Shown here in pieces: positions 16,774 through 25,725 of a stretch of DNA of 64,000 nt. The stretch's first letter is position 1. Every line of letters begins with the position of its first letter. The notes below the pieces were generated by a model. The model was not told the origin of the DNA, ran no database searches, and saw only the letters and a program-made list of their open reading frames with translations. Where the stretch lies: NCBI GenBank assembly GCA_032249695.1, contig JAVVHE010000011.1:35143-99142 (forward strand), read 5' to 3'. A program made the position numbers and the translations under genes. The DNA comes from JAVVHE01 sp032249695. GTDB taxonomy: Bacteria; Pseudomonadota; Alphaproteobacteria; Sphingomonadales; Sphingomonadaceae.

Positions 16774-17306
16774 GGCTGCGTTTGTGCGGTGGCGGCGCGC
16801 GCGGCGCAAGGCCACGCTGCCGAAGGGCTAAGGGAACAGGCGCGCGGCAGCCTGTCGCCCGCCCGGCCGACGCCCAATGCAGCGCGCAGCGCGGCCCGGC
16901 CGCCGAACCGCCCGCGCGATCCGACAGCCGGAGCGTGCAAGCTGCCCGGCCGCCGCGTTGCAATCGCTGCGCTGCGACCACACTAGCGCACGATGGTCAA
17001 TGGACTTGTCGCGGTGGTTCGCGGGCATGATCGCGGCGCACTCCCCCGCTTCGCCGCAGCGCGTGGACGTCGATTGGATCAAGTCGCCCGCCGCGCCGGG
17101 CGCGCGGCGATCTCCGACGTCACCGAAGCCGAGGCGGTCACCGCAGAAAGGCCGCACCGGCGATGCAATCGAATCGCCCGCCCCCCGATACGTGATGTGC
17201 CTCTGGCGGGCGGTGCCGCTCTGTCACCCGGGCGGCGGTGCCAAGACGGCTGCGCAGCGGCGTCGACGCTCGCCGCGCCTCGTGACGCGCTGCTCTGCGC
17301 GTGCTG
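16774..17306. other. Gene-free gap of about 530 bp
   Basis: No frame in this stretch shows a recognisable protein; the open frames on both strands are Arg/Ala-rich products of high GC. It should hold the promoter of the MHS transporter on the plus strand. I found no convincing hairpin or repeat beyond GC-rich low-complexity sequence around 17180-17290. Confidence 0.5.
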
Positions 17307-18578
17307 ATGGCGGACGCAGCGAGCGGCGAGCCGTCGCGGCGCTCGATGGCGGTCGCCGCCATGTCGACCGTTGTCGAATGGTACGATTTCACGCTCTATC
17401 TCTATTTTGCCACGGTCCTGTCGCGCGTGTTCTTCGGCTCTGGCAGCGCGGGGCTGGCAACCGCGCTCGGTGGGTTCGCGGTGGCGTATCTGATGCGCCC
17501 GCTCGGCGCGGCGGTGTTCGGGCATGTGGGCGACCGCTTCGGGCGACGGCGCATGATGCTGTGGTCGATGGCGTTGATGACCGCCGCGATGCTGGCGACC
17601 GCGCTGCTGCCGACCGCCGCCGCGATCGGCCCGGCGGCGGGGTGGTGGCTGATCGCGCTGAGGTGCGTGATGGGGTTCTCGGTCGGTGGCGAATATACCG
17701 GCGTCGTTGCCTATCTGCTGGAAAGCGCGCCGGCCGCGCGGCGCGGGTTCACCACGTCGCTTGCGGCGGCGGCAAGCGAAGTGGGCGGGCTGCTCGCCGC
17801 TGGCGTGTCGGCGCTGACGGTCAGCCTGATCGATCCAGCCGCGCTGGCGGCGTGGGGCTGGCGCGTGCCGTTCCTAGTCGGCGCGGCGCTGGCGGGTGCG
17901 ATCCTGATCGCGCGCTCGACACTGCACGAATCGCCCGAGTTCACGCGGCAGCAGCGCGCCGGGACGGTGCCCGCCAGCCCGCTCGCCCACGCGCTGACGC
18001 ACCACCGCGCAGCGATCGCGCGCGGCTTCGCGATCTCCGCGCTGGGATCGATCACCTATTATGTCGGGATCAGCTACGTGCCAGCCTTCCTGACCGCCAC
18101 CGGCGCGGCCAGCGAAGCGCGCGCGCTGTGGCTATCCACCGCCGCTGCCCTGATGGTGATCGCGGTCACGCCGCTGGTTGGAGCCTTGTCTGACCGTATC
18201 GGGCGGCGGCCGGTGCTGCTTGGCCTGTGCGCGTGCGGCGTGGTCCTGCCGGTGGCGATGTTCGCGTTGATGGCCGACGGCGGGCTGCCGCGCGTCATTG
18301 GCGGTGCGCTGGTGCTGGCGGCGCTGGGTGGCGGCGTCAGCGCAGTCGGCGCGGTCGCCACTGCCGAGCAGTTTCCCGGCGAGGGCCGCCTCACCGGCCT
18401 CGCGCTCGGAGCCACGACGGCCACCGCGATCTTCGGCGGCATGGCCCCCTGGGGCGCCCAGCGCCTGACCGATGCGACCGGCTCGCCGCTGCTGCCGGGA
18501 GCGATGATCGCCGTCGTCGCCCTCGCCGCGCTGCCCGTATTCCGCTCGATGCGAGAAACTCGGGCCCCAGCATCCTGA
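17307..18578 (+). CDS. MHS-family (MFS) proton symporter
   Basis: 423-residue inner-membrane carrier with 12 predicted helices, of the metabolite:H+ symporter branch (ProP, KgtP, ShiA relatives). Key features are STVVEWYDFTLYLYFATVLS in helix 1, the GHVGDRFGRRRMM loop 2-3 signature, FSVGGEYTGVVAYLLESAP in helix 4-5 and DRIGRRPVLL in loop 8-9. The substrate is probably an organic acid or osmolyte; it cannot be fixed from sequence. I chose ATG 17307; a GTG at 17301 is an equal alternative. It stands alone on the plus strand between the two CoA-transferase subunit genes, so it may carry a ketoacid, but that is only context. Confidence 0.88.
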   Translation: MADAASGEPSRRSMAVAAMSTVVEWYDFTLYLYFATVLSRVFFGSGSAGLATALGGFAVAYLMRPLGAAVFGHVGDRFGRRRMMLWSMALMTAAMLATALLPTAAAIGPAAGWWLIALRCVMGFSVGGEYTGVVAYLLESAPAARRGFTTSLAAAASEVGGLLAAGVSALTVSLIDPAALAAWGWRVPFLVGAALAGAILIARSTLHESPEFTRQQRAGTVPASPLAHALTHHRAAIARGFAISALGSITYYVGISYVPAFLTATGAASEARALWLSTAAALMVIAVTPLVGALSDRIGRRPVLLGLCACGVVLPVAMFALMADGGLPRVIGGALVLAALGGGVSAVGAVATAEQFPGEGRLTGLALGATTATAIFGGMAPWGAQRLTDATGSPLLPGAMIAVVALAALPVFRSMRETRAPAS

Positions 18579-18832
18579 CGATGCGGTAGATCGGATGGGC
18601 GGCCGTCTGGGCGAGCGCGAGGCCGCCAGGGACCGCGGCGCATGGTCGCTTGGGCCGCGCGTCGGCCCCACCATCGCCCGCGCGCGCCGGGCGCCCGCCT
18701 CAGCAGCGCTCGCCGAGCGGCCCGGCATGACGCGCTGCCGGCGCGAGGGCAGCCCGCCCGATGAATGCGCCGCGGGTGACGCTGCGGCATTGTGCGCAAC
18801 ATCGGCCACGCGCCGCCCTGCGCGGCAGCGGG

Positions 18833-19540
18833 CTAGGCCGCCTCGCGCTGGCGGACCGTCCGCTGCTCGATCCGCTTTTCGTAGTGCGCGCCCTCTATAA
18901 TGCGCTGCACGAACACCGCCGGGGTGTGGACGCCGTCGGGGTCGATCTCGCCGGGTTCGACGAGCTGCTCCACCTCGGCCACCGTCACGCGGCCTGCCAT
19001 CGCGCACAAGGGGTTGAAATTGCGGCTGGTCTTGCGGAACACAAGGTTGCCCTGGCTGTCGCCCTTCCACGCCTTGACGATCGCCAGGTCGGCGACGATG
19101 CCGCGCTCCATCACGTAGGTTTCGCCGTCGAACTCGGCGTGCGGCTTGCCCTCGGCGACCACGGTGCCGACGCCAGTCCGCGTATAAAAGCCCGGGATGC
19201 CCGCGCCGCCCGCGCGCAGCCGCTCGGCAAGCGTTCCCTGCGGGTTGAACTCCAGGCTCAGCTCTCCCGCCAGATATTGCCGCTCGAATTCCTTGTTCTC
19301 GCCGACATAGCTGGACACCATCTTGGCGATCTGCCGCGTCTCCAACAGCAGCCCCAGCCCGAAGCCATCGACGCCGGCGTTGTTCGAAACGACCGTCAGA
19401 TCGCGCACGCCGCTGTCGCGCAGCGCGACGATCAGGTTCTCGGGGATGCCGCACAGGCCGAAGCCGCCGGCTGCGATCGTCATGCCGTCGCGCAACAGGC
19501 CGGCAAGCGCGCTCGCCGCGTCGGGATAGACTTTGTTCAT
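18833..19540 (-). CDS. scoA: 3-oxoacid CoA-transferase subunit A
   Basis: Alpha subunit, 235 residues, holding the CoA-binding half. Visible: MTIAAGGFGLCGIPENLI (glycine-rich CoA loop), TVVSNNAGVDGFGLGLLL, and GIPGFYTRTGVGTVVAEGK. The C-terminal tail after about residue 215 is charged. The start is ATG at 19540 (MNKVYPDA). It would normally be followed directly by scoB; here it is followed by 250 bp of spacer and a plus-strand transporter. Confidence 0.93.
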   Translation of the reverse strand: MNKVYPDAASALAGLLRDGMTIAAGGFGLCGIPENLIVALRDSGVRDLTVVSNNAGVDGFGLGLLLETRQIAKMVSSYVGENKEFERQYLAGELSLEFNPQGTLAERLRAGGAGIPGFYTRTGVGTVVAEGKPHAEFDGETYVMERGIVADLAIVKAWKGDSQGNLVFRKTSRNFNPLCAMAGRVTVAEVEQLVEPGEIDPDGVHTPAVFVQRIIEGAHYEKRIEQRTVRQREAA

Positions 19541-19667
19541 GGGGCGGTCTCCGTCGGGCGGTGAGCAATCGCCATCCGGCTTAGCGGCGGCCGCTTGCGG
19601 GAGCAAAGCCCGGTGTTGCGGCGGCGTGACAGCTGCCGCGCCGCGCGCGCGGCCGGGCGCGCGGCGC

Positions 19668-19696
19668 TTGCCGCTTTCCGTCGATTTCCATATAGG
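19668..19696 (+). promoter_or_regulatory. Candidate dksA promoter
   Basis: TTGCCG (19668-19673) as -35, 17 nt spacer, TATAGG (19691-19696) as -10, about 50 bp upstream of the dksA GTG. The -10 is imperfect, but spacing and position fit a housekeeping sigma promoter. This is by-eye matching only. Confidence 0.45.
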
Positions 19697-19745
19697 CCCG
19701 CCGCAACCATCGGGCGATCGAGGGCCCTGGGCGGAGGGACATTAC

Positions 19746-20207
19746 GTGGCAGTGGAAACGCTGGCCGACGCGTCGCAGGAGGCACGCGCGGAACAGATCG
19801 AGCTACCCGAAGGCTATCGGCCGAGCGCCGACGAGACGTTCATGGGTCCGCTCATGACCGAGTACTTCCGCCGCCGCCTCCTCGCCTGGCGCGCCGAAAT
19901 CCTCCGCGAAGGTCGCGAGACCCTGGGCCAGTTGGCGTCCGAGCCGCTGAAGGAGCCCGACTCGACCGACCGCGCATCGAGCGAGACGGATTGGGGGATC
20001 GAACTCCGCACCCGCGACCGCCAGCGCAAGGTCATCGCCAAAATCGACGAGGCGCTGCGGCGCATCGAGGCCGGCGAATACGGCTATTGCGATGTTACGG
20101 GTGAGCCAATCTCGATCCAGCGGCTTGAGGCGCGGCCGATCGCGACGATGACGCTCGAGGCGCAGGAGCGCCACGAACGGATCGAGCGCGTCAGCCGCGA
20201 CGACTAG
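19746..20207 (+). CDS. dksA: DksA-type RNA polymerase-binding regulator with reduced zinc finger
   Basis: 153-residue DksA. It binds the RNA polymerase secondary channel and works with ppGpp. The coiled coil (about 25-110) carries the tip motif DSTDRAS, matching the DxxDxA rule. The zinc-finger region reads GYCDVTGEPIS, then ARPIATMTLEAQERHE: only one of the four usual Cys remains, so zinc is probably not bound, as in known alphaproteobacterial single-Cys DksA. I chose GTG at 19746 because a strong GGAGGG lies 7 nt before it. The stop is 18 bp from the convergent YdcH-like gene. Confidence 0.93.
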   Translation: MAVETLADASQEARAEQIELPEGYRPSADETFMGPLMTEYFRRRLLAWRAEILREGRETLGQLASEPLKEPDSTDRASSETDWGIELRTRDRQRKVIAKIDEALRRIEAGEYGYCDVTGEPISIQRLEARPIATMTLEAQERHERIERVSRDD

Positions 20208-20225
20208 GATCGCGGCTTGCGCGCG

Positions 20226-20390
20226 TTAGTGGCGGGTGAGCCCCGCCAGCGCGTCCTTCAGTCGAAGTTTCTCGCGCTTCAGTTCGCGCAGCAGGATGGT
20301 GTCGGGGTTCGGACGCTGCGCTTCGGCTGCGATCCGGCGCTCCAGCGCCGCGTGGCGGGCCGAGAGCGTCTCACGGTGCGATCCAATCAT
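20226..20390 (-). CDS. YdcH/DUF465-like small protein 1
   Basis: 54-residue helical protein (MIGSHRETLSARHAALERRI start, then LLRELKREKLRLKDALAGL). DUF465 proteins are short coiled-coil hairpins of unknown role. The start is ATG at 20390. It is divergent from the second DUF465-like gene at 20507, with 116 bp between, so the two may share a control region. Confidence 0.82.
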   Translation of the reverse strand: MIGSHRETLSARHAALERRIAAEAQRPNPDTILLRELKREKLRLKDALAGLTRH

Positions 20391-20506
20391 GGCGTCTCCA
20401 TGCGCTCCTGTGGACGGAGACGCCGAGTGAACACCAAGCGGCACGCTTTGTCTCGCACAATCTTGAAGGACTGGACGGGCAGGGATCGGGTTGCGGGGAC
20501 GCGTGC

Positions 20507-20707
20507 GTGATCGACGAGGAAGAGCTCCGCGCGCGGCTGACGCGGTTGAAAGAGGAGCATCGCGACTTGGACAGCGCCATTGAGGCCTTGGCCGAGACGG
20601 CTGCGGCCGATCAGGTTGCGATTGCACGCCTTAAGAAGCGTAAACTGCGACTGCGAGATGAAATCATGTTGATCGAAGATCAGCTCTTGCCGGATATCAT
20701 CGCTTAG
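20507..20707 (+). CDS. YdcH/DUF465-like small protein 2
   Basis: 66-residue charged helical protein (LRARLTRLKEEHRDLDSAIE, then IARLKKRKLRLRDEIMLIED). The heptad pattern suggests a coiled-coil hairpin. The start is GTG at 20507. It precedes the DUF1465 gene by 114 bp on the same strand. The role is unknown; the DUF465-RcdA-like neighbourhood recurs in this bacterial group by my recollection. Confidence 0.82.
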   Translation: MIDEEELRARLTRLKEEHRDLDSAIEALAETAAADQVAIARLKKRKLRLRDEIMLIEDQLLPDIIA

Positions 20708-20821
20708 CCGATACAAAGAGATCGAACCGGGGGCACGCAACTATGTGTCTTTAAGGCCGTATGAGAGGTTGGGGATCCGGAACGGGATGCCGGATGGGGT
20801 TCTAGCGTAACAGGTGTGTGT

Positions 20822-21253
20822 ATGGCCCAGGCGAATGCGCCAGTTCAGATCAATCGCTCGGTCGTGGAACAGCTGATGGTCGACGCGATGCTGCTCGCCG
20901 ATGAGGCGGAAAGCTATTTTGCGGGGGAGGATCCCGAGGGCGGCTTGTCGGTCGATCAGCATGTCGAACTCGCCTGCGAGGCGTTCCGTACCGTCGCGAT
21001 TCTGAAGGGTCTCGTCGAGCGGCTCGGCCAGCCCGCGCTTCCGGCCGACCTCGAGCCGCTTAGCCCTATTCCGGATTCACTCGACGCGGCCGAGCTGCCG
21101 CCGAAAGGCCGAGCGATCCTCGCCGCGACCCGCGCGCTGCACGAGCGTGTGCGGGACTTTGAGGCGCGGCGTTCGGCGCTGACGCAATTTGGGGTGACCG
21201 CCAGCCCGGCGCGGCTGCTTCAGGACCGGTTGGCAGCCTCGATCGCCCGATAG
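20822..21253 (+). CDS. DUF1465 / RcdA-like protein
   Basis: 143-residue alpha-helical protein. The N-terminal part (VVEQLMVDAMLLADEAESYF and VELACEAFRTVAILKGLVERL) matches DUF1465. In Caulobacter the member RcdA is a ClpXP adaptor for CtrA degradation in the cell cycle; that function is extrapolated here. The C-terminal half is rich in Ala, Arg and Leu (AARALHERVRDFEARR-like helix). I chose ATG at 20822, with AGGTG 5 nt upstream. The stop is 6 bp from the convergent XRE regulator. Confidence 0.75.
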   Translation: MAQANAPVQINRSVVEQLMVDAMLLADEAESYFAGEDPEGGLSVDQHVELACEAFRTVAILKGLVERLGQPALPADLEPLSPIPDSLDAAELPPKGRAILAATRALHERVRDFEARRSALTQFGVTASPARLLQDRLAASIAR

Positions 21254-21259
21254 GGCGCG

Positions 21260-21823
21260 TTAGACCGGGCGGATGATCGTCCGAACCACTCCGATCCACG
21301 CCGGATCGGTGATCACCAGCTGGCGCTGGCCCGCTGCCATCGGCAGGATGTGCAGCTTGCCGTGTTCGGCCGCGAGCAGCCGCCCGAAAGCGAACCGCCC
21401 TACCGGACGCGGCGCGAGCACATCGCGATTTACCGACCGGATGAACTGATCGGGTCCGACCCGGTCTAACCACAGCAGATCGCCGGCCCGATACTCCCCC
21501 TGGCTTGCGTCGACCCGCACCGCGGCCTGTCCGGCAGCCGGGTTGGGCGGCGCAATTGACAGCGGTTGGGTTGGAACCTCCGGCCCATCTGCGCCCAGCA
21601 GCGCGACGACGTCGATGTCGGCGCGTTCGGGCAGCGTCACCAGCTCCGCGGCGTCGACTTCCAAAGCGTCGGCGATGCGGTTCAGCCAGCCCATCGATAC
21701 GGTCCGCATGCCGGTCTCAAGCCGCCCGATGGTCTGCGCCGTCGTCGGCGGACGGCAACGCATGGCGACCTCGGCGAGAGTTAGACCCTTTGCCCGGCGC
21801 ACGTCACGAATGCGCGTCATCAT
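21260..21823 (-). CDS. XRE-type regulator with S24-like C-terminal domain
   Basis: 187 residues. Residues 4-62 form a Cro/cI helix-turn-helix (KGLTLAEVAMRC, TIGRLETGMRTVSMGWLNRIA). The C-terminal half (GDLLWLDRVGPDQFIRSVNRD and PMAAGQRQLVITDPAW) resembles the beta-sheet domain of S24/LexA-type regulators, but I do not see the catalytic Ser-Lys pair, so self-cleavage is not supported. The gene is divergent from the DUF6456 gene with 101 bp between, where its operator is likely to lie. Confidence 0.8.
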   Translation of the reverse strand: MMTRIRDVRRAKGLTLAEVAMRCRPPTTAQTIGRLETGMRTVSMGWLNRIADALEVDAAELVTLPERADIDVVALLGADGPEVPTQPLSIAPPNPAAGQAAVRVDASQGEYRAGDLLWLDRVGPDQFIRSVNRDVLAPRPVGRFAFGRLLAAEHGKLHILPMAAGQRQLVITDPAWIGVVRTIIRPV

Positions 21824-21924
21824 ATCGGCTGGCCCTCACTAACCATTCTGGCACAAAAACCGCTGTCCTACAGAAGCGGGACTGTGGCAACCTCCCTCTT
21901 ACCAAAACACCCGGATATTTACCG

Positions 21925-22581
21925 ATGAAACAGTTTGAGGCCAGGTTGCAACTGCTCGCAAAACTCGCGCGCGGAGACACCATGCGCCAAATCGGCGAGT
22001 CGTGGCAAATCGGGGAGTATCCGGTCGACATGGTCGTCGCACGGAAACTCGTCCACGACGGACTCGTCTCATGGCATGGGAGGACTGCGGCCCTCACCGA
22101 ACTGGGAAAGCAAACCGCTGAGCGGTTGGGAAATCCAGAACAGCCGAACCGGTGGCTACTCCGCCACGGCGGTTCGAACAGCGAACCAATCCGGATTAAT
22201 CGTTGCGAGTCCCCGCTTGGCTGGCTGCTCAAGCGCCGCCATATCGATACTCGGCAATTCGCCGCGGGAGAGCGGCTGCGATCGGACTGGCTGATCGCCG
22301 AGCGGCCGCGCTCGATCACGATGCGCTGGACGGAGCGGACCGACGGAGGCGGCGAAGCGACCGAGCGCGATCCAACTTTGTCGCAACTCGCGGCGCGGCG
22401 CCGGTTCGACCAGGCGATGGCGGCGGTGGGTCCTGACCTTTGCGATGTGTTGGCACGGGTGGCGTGCCACGGCGAGGGGCTGGAGGTGGCTGAACGCGCG
22501 ATGGCCTGGCCTGCCCGCGCGGGGAAAGTTGTGCTTTCGATCGCGCTCGACCGGCTGGCCGCGCACTATCGGAAGCACTAA
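21925..22581 (+). CDS. DUF6456-domain protein with helix-turn-helix-like N-terminus
   Basis: 218 residues, function unknown. The N-terminus (about 1-70) looks like a winged or simple HTH fold with a MRQIGESWQIGEYPVDMVVA segment. The C-terminus is the DUF6456 region: LLKRRHIDTRQFAAGERLRS, DLCDVLARVACHGEGLEVAER and the conserved end KVVLSIALDRLAAHY. DUF6456 is found in alphaproteobacterial proteins next to regulators. The start is ATG at 21925; the longer open frame upstream crosses the divergent promoter region. Confidence 0.78.
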   Translation: MKQFEARLQLLAKLARGDTMRQIGESWQIGEYPVDMVVARKLVHDGLVSWHGRTAALTELGKQTAERLGNPEQPNRWLLRHGGSNSEPIRINRCESPLGWLLKRRHIDTRQFAAGERLRSDWLIAERPRSITMRWTERTDGGGEATERDPTLSQLAARRRFDQAMAAVGPDLCDVLARVACHGEGLEVAERAMAWPARAGKVVLSIALDRLAAHYRKH

Positions 22582-22585
22582 GGCG

Positions 22586-22801
22586 TCAAGCGGCGTTGGC
22601 GAGCCAGCGGAAGGCGGGCGGGGCGCCGGTTGCAATCGGCATCGCGGTGCCGCAGAAGGCGCACTCGGCCGTCAGGCGCCCGACGATCCAGTGCGAGCGC
22701 GCACAGCCCGGGCAGTGATTGGCACTGTCCGGGCGGTAGGACGCGATCGCGCTGAAGACCGGTGCCACCGGTGGGCGGCTGCGCAGGGCGTGTAGGCGCA
22801 T
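22586..22801 (-). CDS. Zinc-ribbon microprotein
   Basis: 71-residue protein with one zinc-ribbon made by CPGC and CAFC, 16 residues apart (NHCPGCARSH, then AECAFCGTAMP). I chose ATG at 22801 because GGAGA lies 6 nt upstream; the longer in-frame start at 22909 is less well supported. It ends 4 bp from the convergent DUF6456 stop. The role is unknown; nucleic-acid binding is possible. Confidence 0.72.
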   Translation of the reverse strand: MRLHALRSRPPVAPVFSAIASYRPDSANHCPGCARSHWIVGRLTAECAFCGTAMPIATGAPPAFRWLANAA

Positions 22802-22929
22802 CGTACTCTCCGTCACATCGGGCAGGAGTCCTGCACGTTTGTAACGCGCGTTCAGCCGAATGAGTTTCACGACAAGCTGTTGATGATTCGGTTGTGGCGC
22901 CTTCCCCACAACCGCGGCTAGGTGCGCCG

Positions 22930-24252
22930 ATGATCCAGCGCATGCTCAAACTGCCGAAGTCCGCGCTTCTGGCCATCGGCGCCTCACTTGCCTTTTGCGG
23001 CCATGCAGCATCCGCGCCACAGGCCGATGGCGAGAGCCCGCGTTTGATGGCACTCTACCGCGAACTCCACGCCGCGCCGGAACTGAGTTTCGGCGAGACG
23101 GAGACCGCAGCGCGGCTTGCGCGCGAGATTGACGGACTTGGATACACGGTAACCCAAGGGATCGGCGGCACCGGCCTTGCAGCCGTGATGCACAATGGCG
23201 CCGGGCCGGTGCTGCTAATTCGCACCGACATGGACGCGCTGCCGATCAGCGAGGATACCGGCCTGCCGTTCGCGTCGACAGTCACGCGCAAAACGCGCGA
23301 AGGCGAGAGCCAGCCCGCGATGCACGCCTGCGGGCACGATATCCATATGGCGTCATGGGTTGGCGTCGCGCGGCGCATGGCGGCGGAGAAGGCACGCTGG
23401 CGCGGCACGCTTATCCTCGTCGCCCAACCCGCCGAGGAGCGGGTCGGCGGCGCGCGCGCTATGCTGAAAGACGGACTTTACGCAAGGACGGCCACGCCGA
23501 CACACATTCTCGCCTTCCACGACTCGGCGGCGCAGCCCGCGGGCACATTCGGCTGGACGCCCGGCCCGGCACTGGCGGCTGTCGATACCGTCGACATCAC
23601 CGTCAAGGGCCAGGGCAGCCATGGAGCCTCGCCGCAGCTATCGAAAGACCCAATCGTCACGGCTGCACGCATCGTACTGGGCCTACAAACCATCGTTTCG
23701 CGCGAGATCGCCCCAGAGGATGCAGCGGTTGTGACCGTTGGAGCGATCAATGGTGGCTCTAAGAACAATATCATTCCGGACCGGGTGGAGTTGAAGCTGA
23801 CGCTGCGCAGCTTCTCAGACTCGACGCGCGTGCATCTAGTCGAAGCCGTCCGGCGGACCGCGCGGGGAGAGGCGATGGCGGCGGGCATGTCGGTGGAACC
23901 CGACGTGCGAGTCTCGGACGAGGGCGCCAACGTCACGGTCAACACCCCCGCTTTTGCCGAGCGGATCGCTGGTGTCTTCCGCGAGCGGTTCGGAGCAGAA
24001 CGCGTGCAGCGCATCGCGCCCGCGACAGTCAGCGAGGACTTCAACGAATTCGGCCGTGCCGCTCCGCAGGCGGAAACCTTCATGTTCTGGGTCGGCGCGC
24101 AGCCGAAGGCCGTGTTCGATGCAGCGGGCGGGGACCTCACCAAGATGCCCGGCCTTCACACCGCGCGCTGGGCGCCCGACGCCGCGACCGCGATCCCCAT
24201 GGCGGTCGATGCGATGACCGCGGCTGCGCTCAGCGTGCTTGGCGGACGCTGA
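22930..24252 (+). CDS. M20-family exported amidohydrolase
   Basis: Zinc-dependent N-acyl amino acid or peptide amidohydrolase, 440 residues. Residues 1-29 are a signal peptide (ALLAIGASLAFCGHAASA), so it is periplasmic. Metal-site motifs: RTDMDALP near 98, HACGHDIHM at 132-140, and QPAEERVGG with the catalytic Glu near 169-170. The dimerisation insert is at about 210-320 (GQGSHGASPQLSKDP). ATG at 22930 is chosen, but 22942 (MLKL) is also possible. It is followed by two glycosidase genes on the same strand, 86 bp away. Confidence 0.88.
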   Translation: MIQRMLKLPKSALLAIGASLAFCGHAASAPQADGESPRLMALYRELHAAPELSFGETETAARLAREIDGLGYTVTQGIGGTGLAAVMHNGAGPVLLIRTDMDALPISEDTGLPFASTVTRKTREGESQPAMHACGHDIHMASWVGVARRMAAEKARWRGTLILVAQPAEERVGGARAMLKDGLYARTATPTHILAFHDSAAQPAGTFGWTPGPALAAVDTVDITVKGQGSHGASPQLSKDPIVTAARIVLGLQTIVSREIAPEDAAVVTVGAINGGSKNNIIPDRVELKLTLRSFSDSTRVHLVEAVRRTARGEAMAAGMSVEPDVRVSDEGANVTVNTPAFAERIAGVFRERFGAERVQRIAPATVSEDFNEFGRAAPQAETFMFWVGAQPKAVFDAAGGDLTKMPGLHTARWAPDAATAIPMAVDAMTAAALSVLGGR

Positions 24253-24338
24253 CGCTTGCGGCTTGGTGCCGCCGTAGCCGAACCATTCCGCATCCGGGGG
24301 CGTTCCGCAATATTCGTCGACAGGGGGACACGGCTGCC

Positions 24339-25640
24339 GTGACTTCGTTCATGTTCTGCACAGGCATCGAGAACAGCTACCCTACCATCGATCACGGCCG
24401 AACCCGTGTCGATCAGATGGAAAGCTGCAATCACTACAAATACTGGCGAACGGACTTCGAACTGTTGAAGGACGTCGGGGTCTGCTTCCTGCGCTACGGT
24501 CCGCCCATTCATCATACTTGGCTTGGCGATGGGCGCTATGACTGGAGTTTCGCTGACCAGACTTTTGGCGCACTGCACGATCAGAATGTCACGCCGATCG
24601 TCGATCTTTGCCATTTCGGCGTTCCCGACTGGGTCGGTAACTTCCAGAACGGTGATTTCCCCACGCTCTTCGCTCGCTATGCTCTTGACTTCGCGCAACG
24701 TTTCGGCTGGGTGCAGCTGTTCACACCGGTCAACGAGATGTATATCTGCGCGCTTTTTTCGGCGCGCTACGGCTGGTGGAACGAACAGCTGACGAGCGAC
24801 CGGAGCTTCGTTACTGCGCTCAAGAACATTTGTAAGGCGAATGTCCTTGCGATGCAGGCAATTTTGGAAGTTCGGCCCGATGCGATCTTCATTCAGAGTG
24901 AGTCCAGCGAGTATTTCCATGCGGAAAGTCCCGCTGCGATCAAGCCTGCGGAAATCCTGAACTCAGAGCGCTTCTTGAGCCTAGACCTGAACTATGGCCG
25001 CCGCGTCGACTCAGAGATGTACGAATATCTGCTCGACAACGGTATGACTCGCGAGGAGTATCATTTCTTCCTGGAAATGCGCCTGCGCCAACACTGTATC
25101 CTGGGTACGGATTATTATGTCACCAACGAGCATCGCGTATCGGCTGACGGCGGCACGCGATCGGCTGGCGAGATCTTCGGTTACGATGAGCTGAGCCAGC
25201 AATATTATCGCCGCTACCGCCTTCCGGTCATGCACACCGAAACCAACCTTGCCGAGGGGCCGAAGGGCGACGAGGCGGTCAACTGGTTGTGGAAGGAATG
25301 GGCGAACGTGCTCCGCGTCCGCAACAATGGCGTGCCGACCGTTGGCTTCACGTGGTATTCGCTGACCGACCAGACCGACTGGGACACCGCCTTGCGCGAG
25401 AAGAACAACCGCGTGCATCCGGTCGGTCTGTATGACCTTCACCGGAATCCCCGCCCGGTCGGCCGCGCGTACAAGCAACTGATTGCCGACTGGCGCAACG
25501 TCCTGCCGACCCAATCCGTATGCCTGGTCGTGCCGGTGGTCGCTCCGCGCGAAACGCGCGAAGCGCACGCGCGGTCGATGGCGGCGGCCGAACGGCGGTC
25601 CGATCAGGACGCTATTCCGAAGCCGTTGCCGGCCGAATAG
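24339..25640 (+). CDS. Divergent TIM-barrel glycoside hydrolase (family 1-like)
   Basis: 433-residue cytoplasmic-looking protein without signal peptide. The barrel is recognisable as GH1-type: acid/base Glu133 in TPVNEMYI and nucleophile candidate Glu301 in MHTETNLAEG, with GYDELSQQYYRRYRLP before it and the family-like TWYSLTDQTDW late. The canonical NEP and ENG motifs read NEM and TET, so it is a distant member. The substrate is unknown. The start is GTG 24339 with AGGGGG about 10 nt upstream; an ATG at 24351 is the alternative. The DNA is a little less GC-rich than neighbours. The second glycosidase follows after 85 bp. Confidence 0.8.
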   Translation: MTSFMFCTGIENSYPTIDHGRTRVDQMESCNHYKYWRTDFELLKDVGVCFLRYGPPIHHTWLGDGRYDWSFADQTFGALHDQNVTPIVDLCHFGVPDWVGNFQNGDFPTLFARYALDFAQRFGWVQLFTPVNEMYICALFSARYGWWNEQLTSDRSFVTALKNICKANVLAMQAILEVRPDAIFIQSESSEYFHAESPAAIKPAEILNSERFLSLDLNYGRRVDSEMYEYLLDNGMTREEYHFFLEMRLRQHCILGTDYYVTNEHRVSADGGTRSAGEIFGYDELSQQYYRRYRLPVMHTETNLAEGPKGDEAVNWLWKEWANVLRVRNNGVPTVGFTWYSLTDQTDWDTALREKNNRVHPVGLYDLHRNPRPVGRAYKQLIADWRNVLPTQSVCLVVPVVAPRETREAHARSMAAAERRSDQDAIPKPLPAE

Positions 25641-25725
25641 CCGCCCGCCGGCAGCGGGCCATCGGCTCATCGAAGTTAGCGCGAGGACCTGAGACTCTTC
25701 ACTTGCGGTTTAGTTCCGTTGCGTC

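Noticed and set aside
16877..18193. Plus-strand open frame overlapping the MHS transporter
   Set aside because: Different frame from the transporter; sequence is low-complexity.
21505..21924. Longer N-terminus of the DUF6456 protein
   Set aside because: The extension runs antisense through the XRE gene and has no plausible domain.
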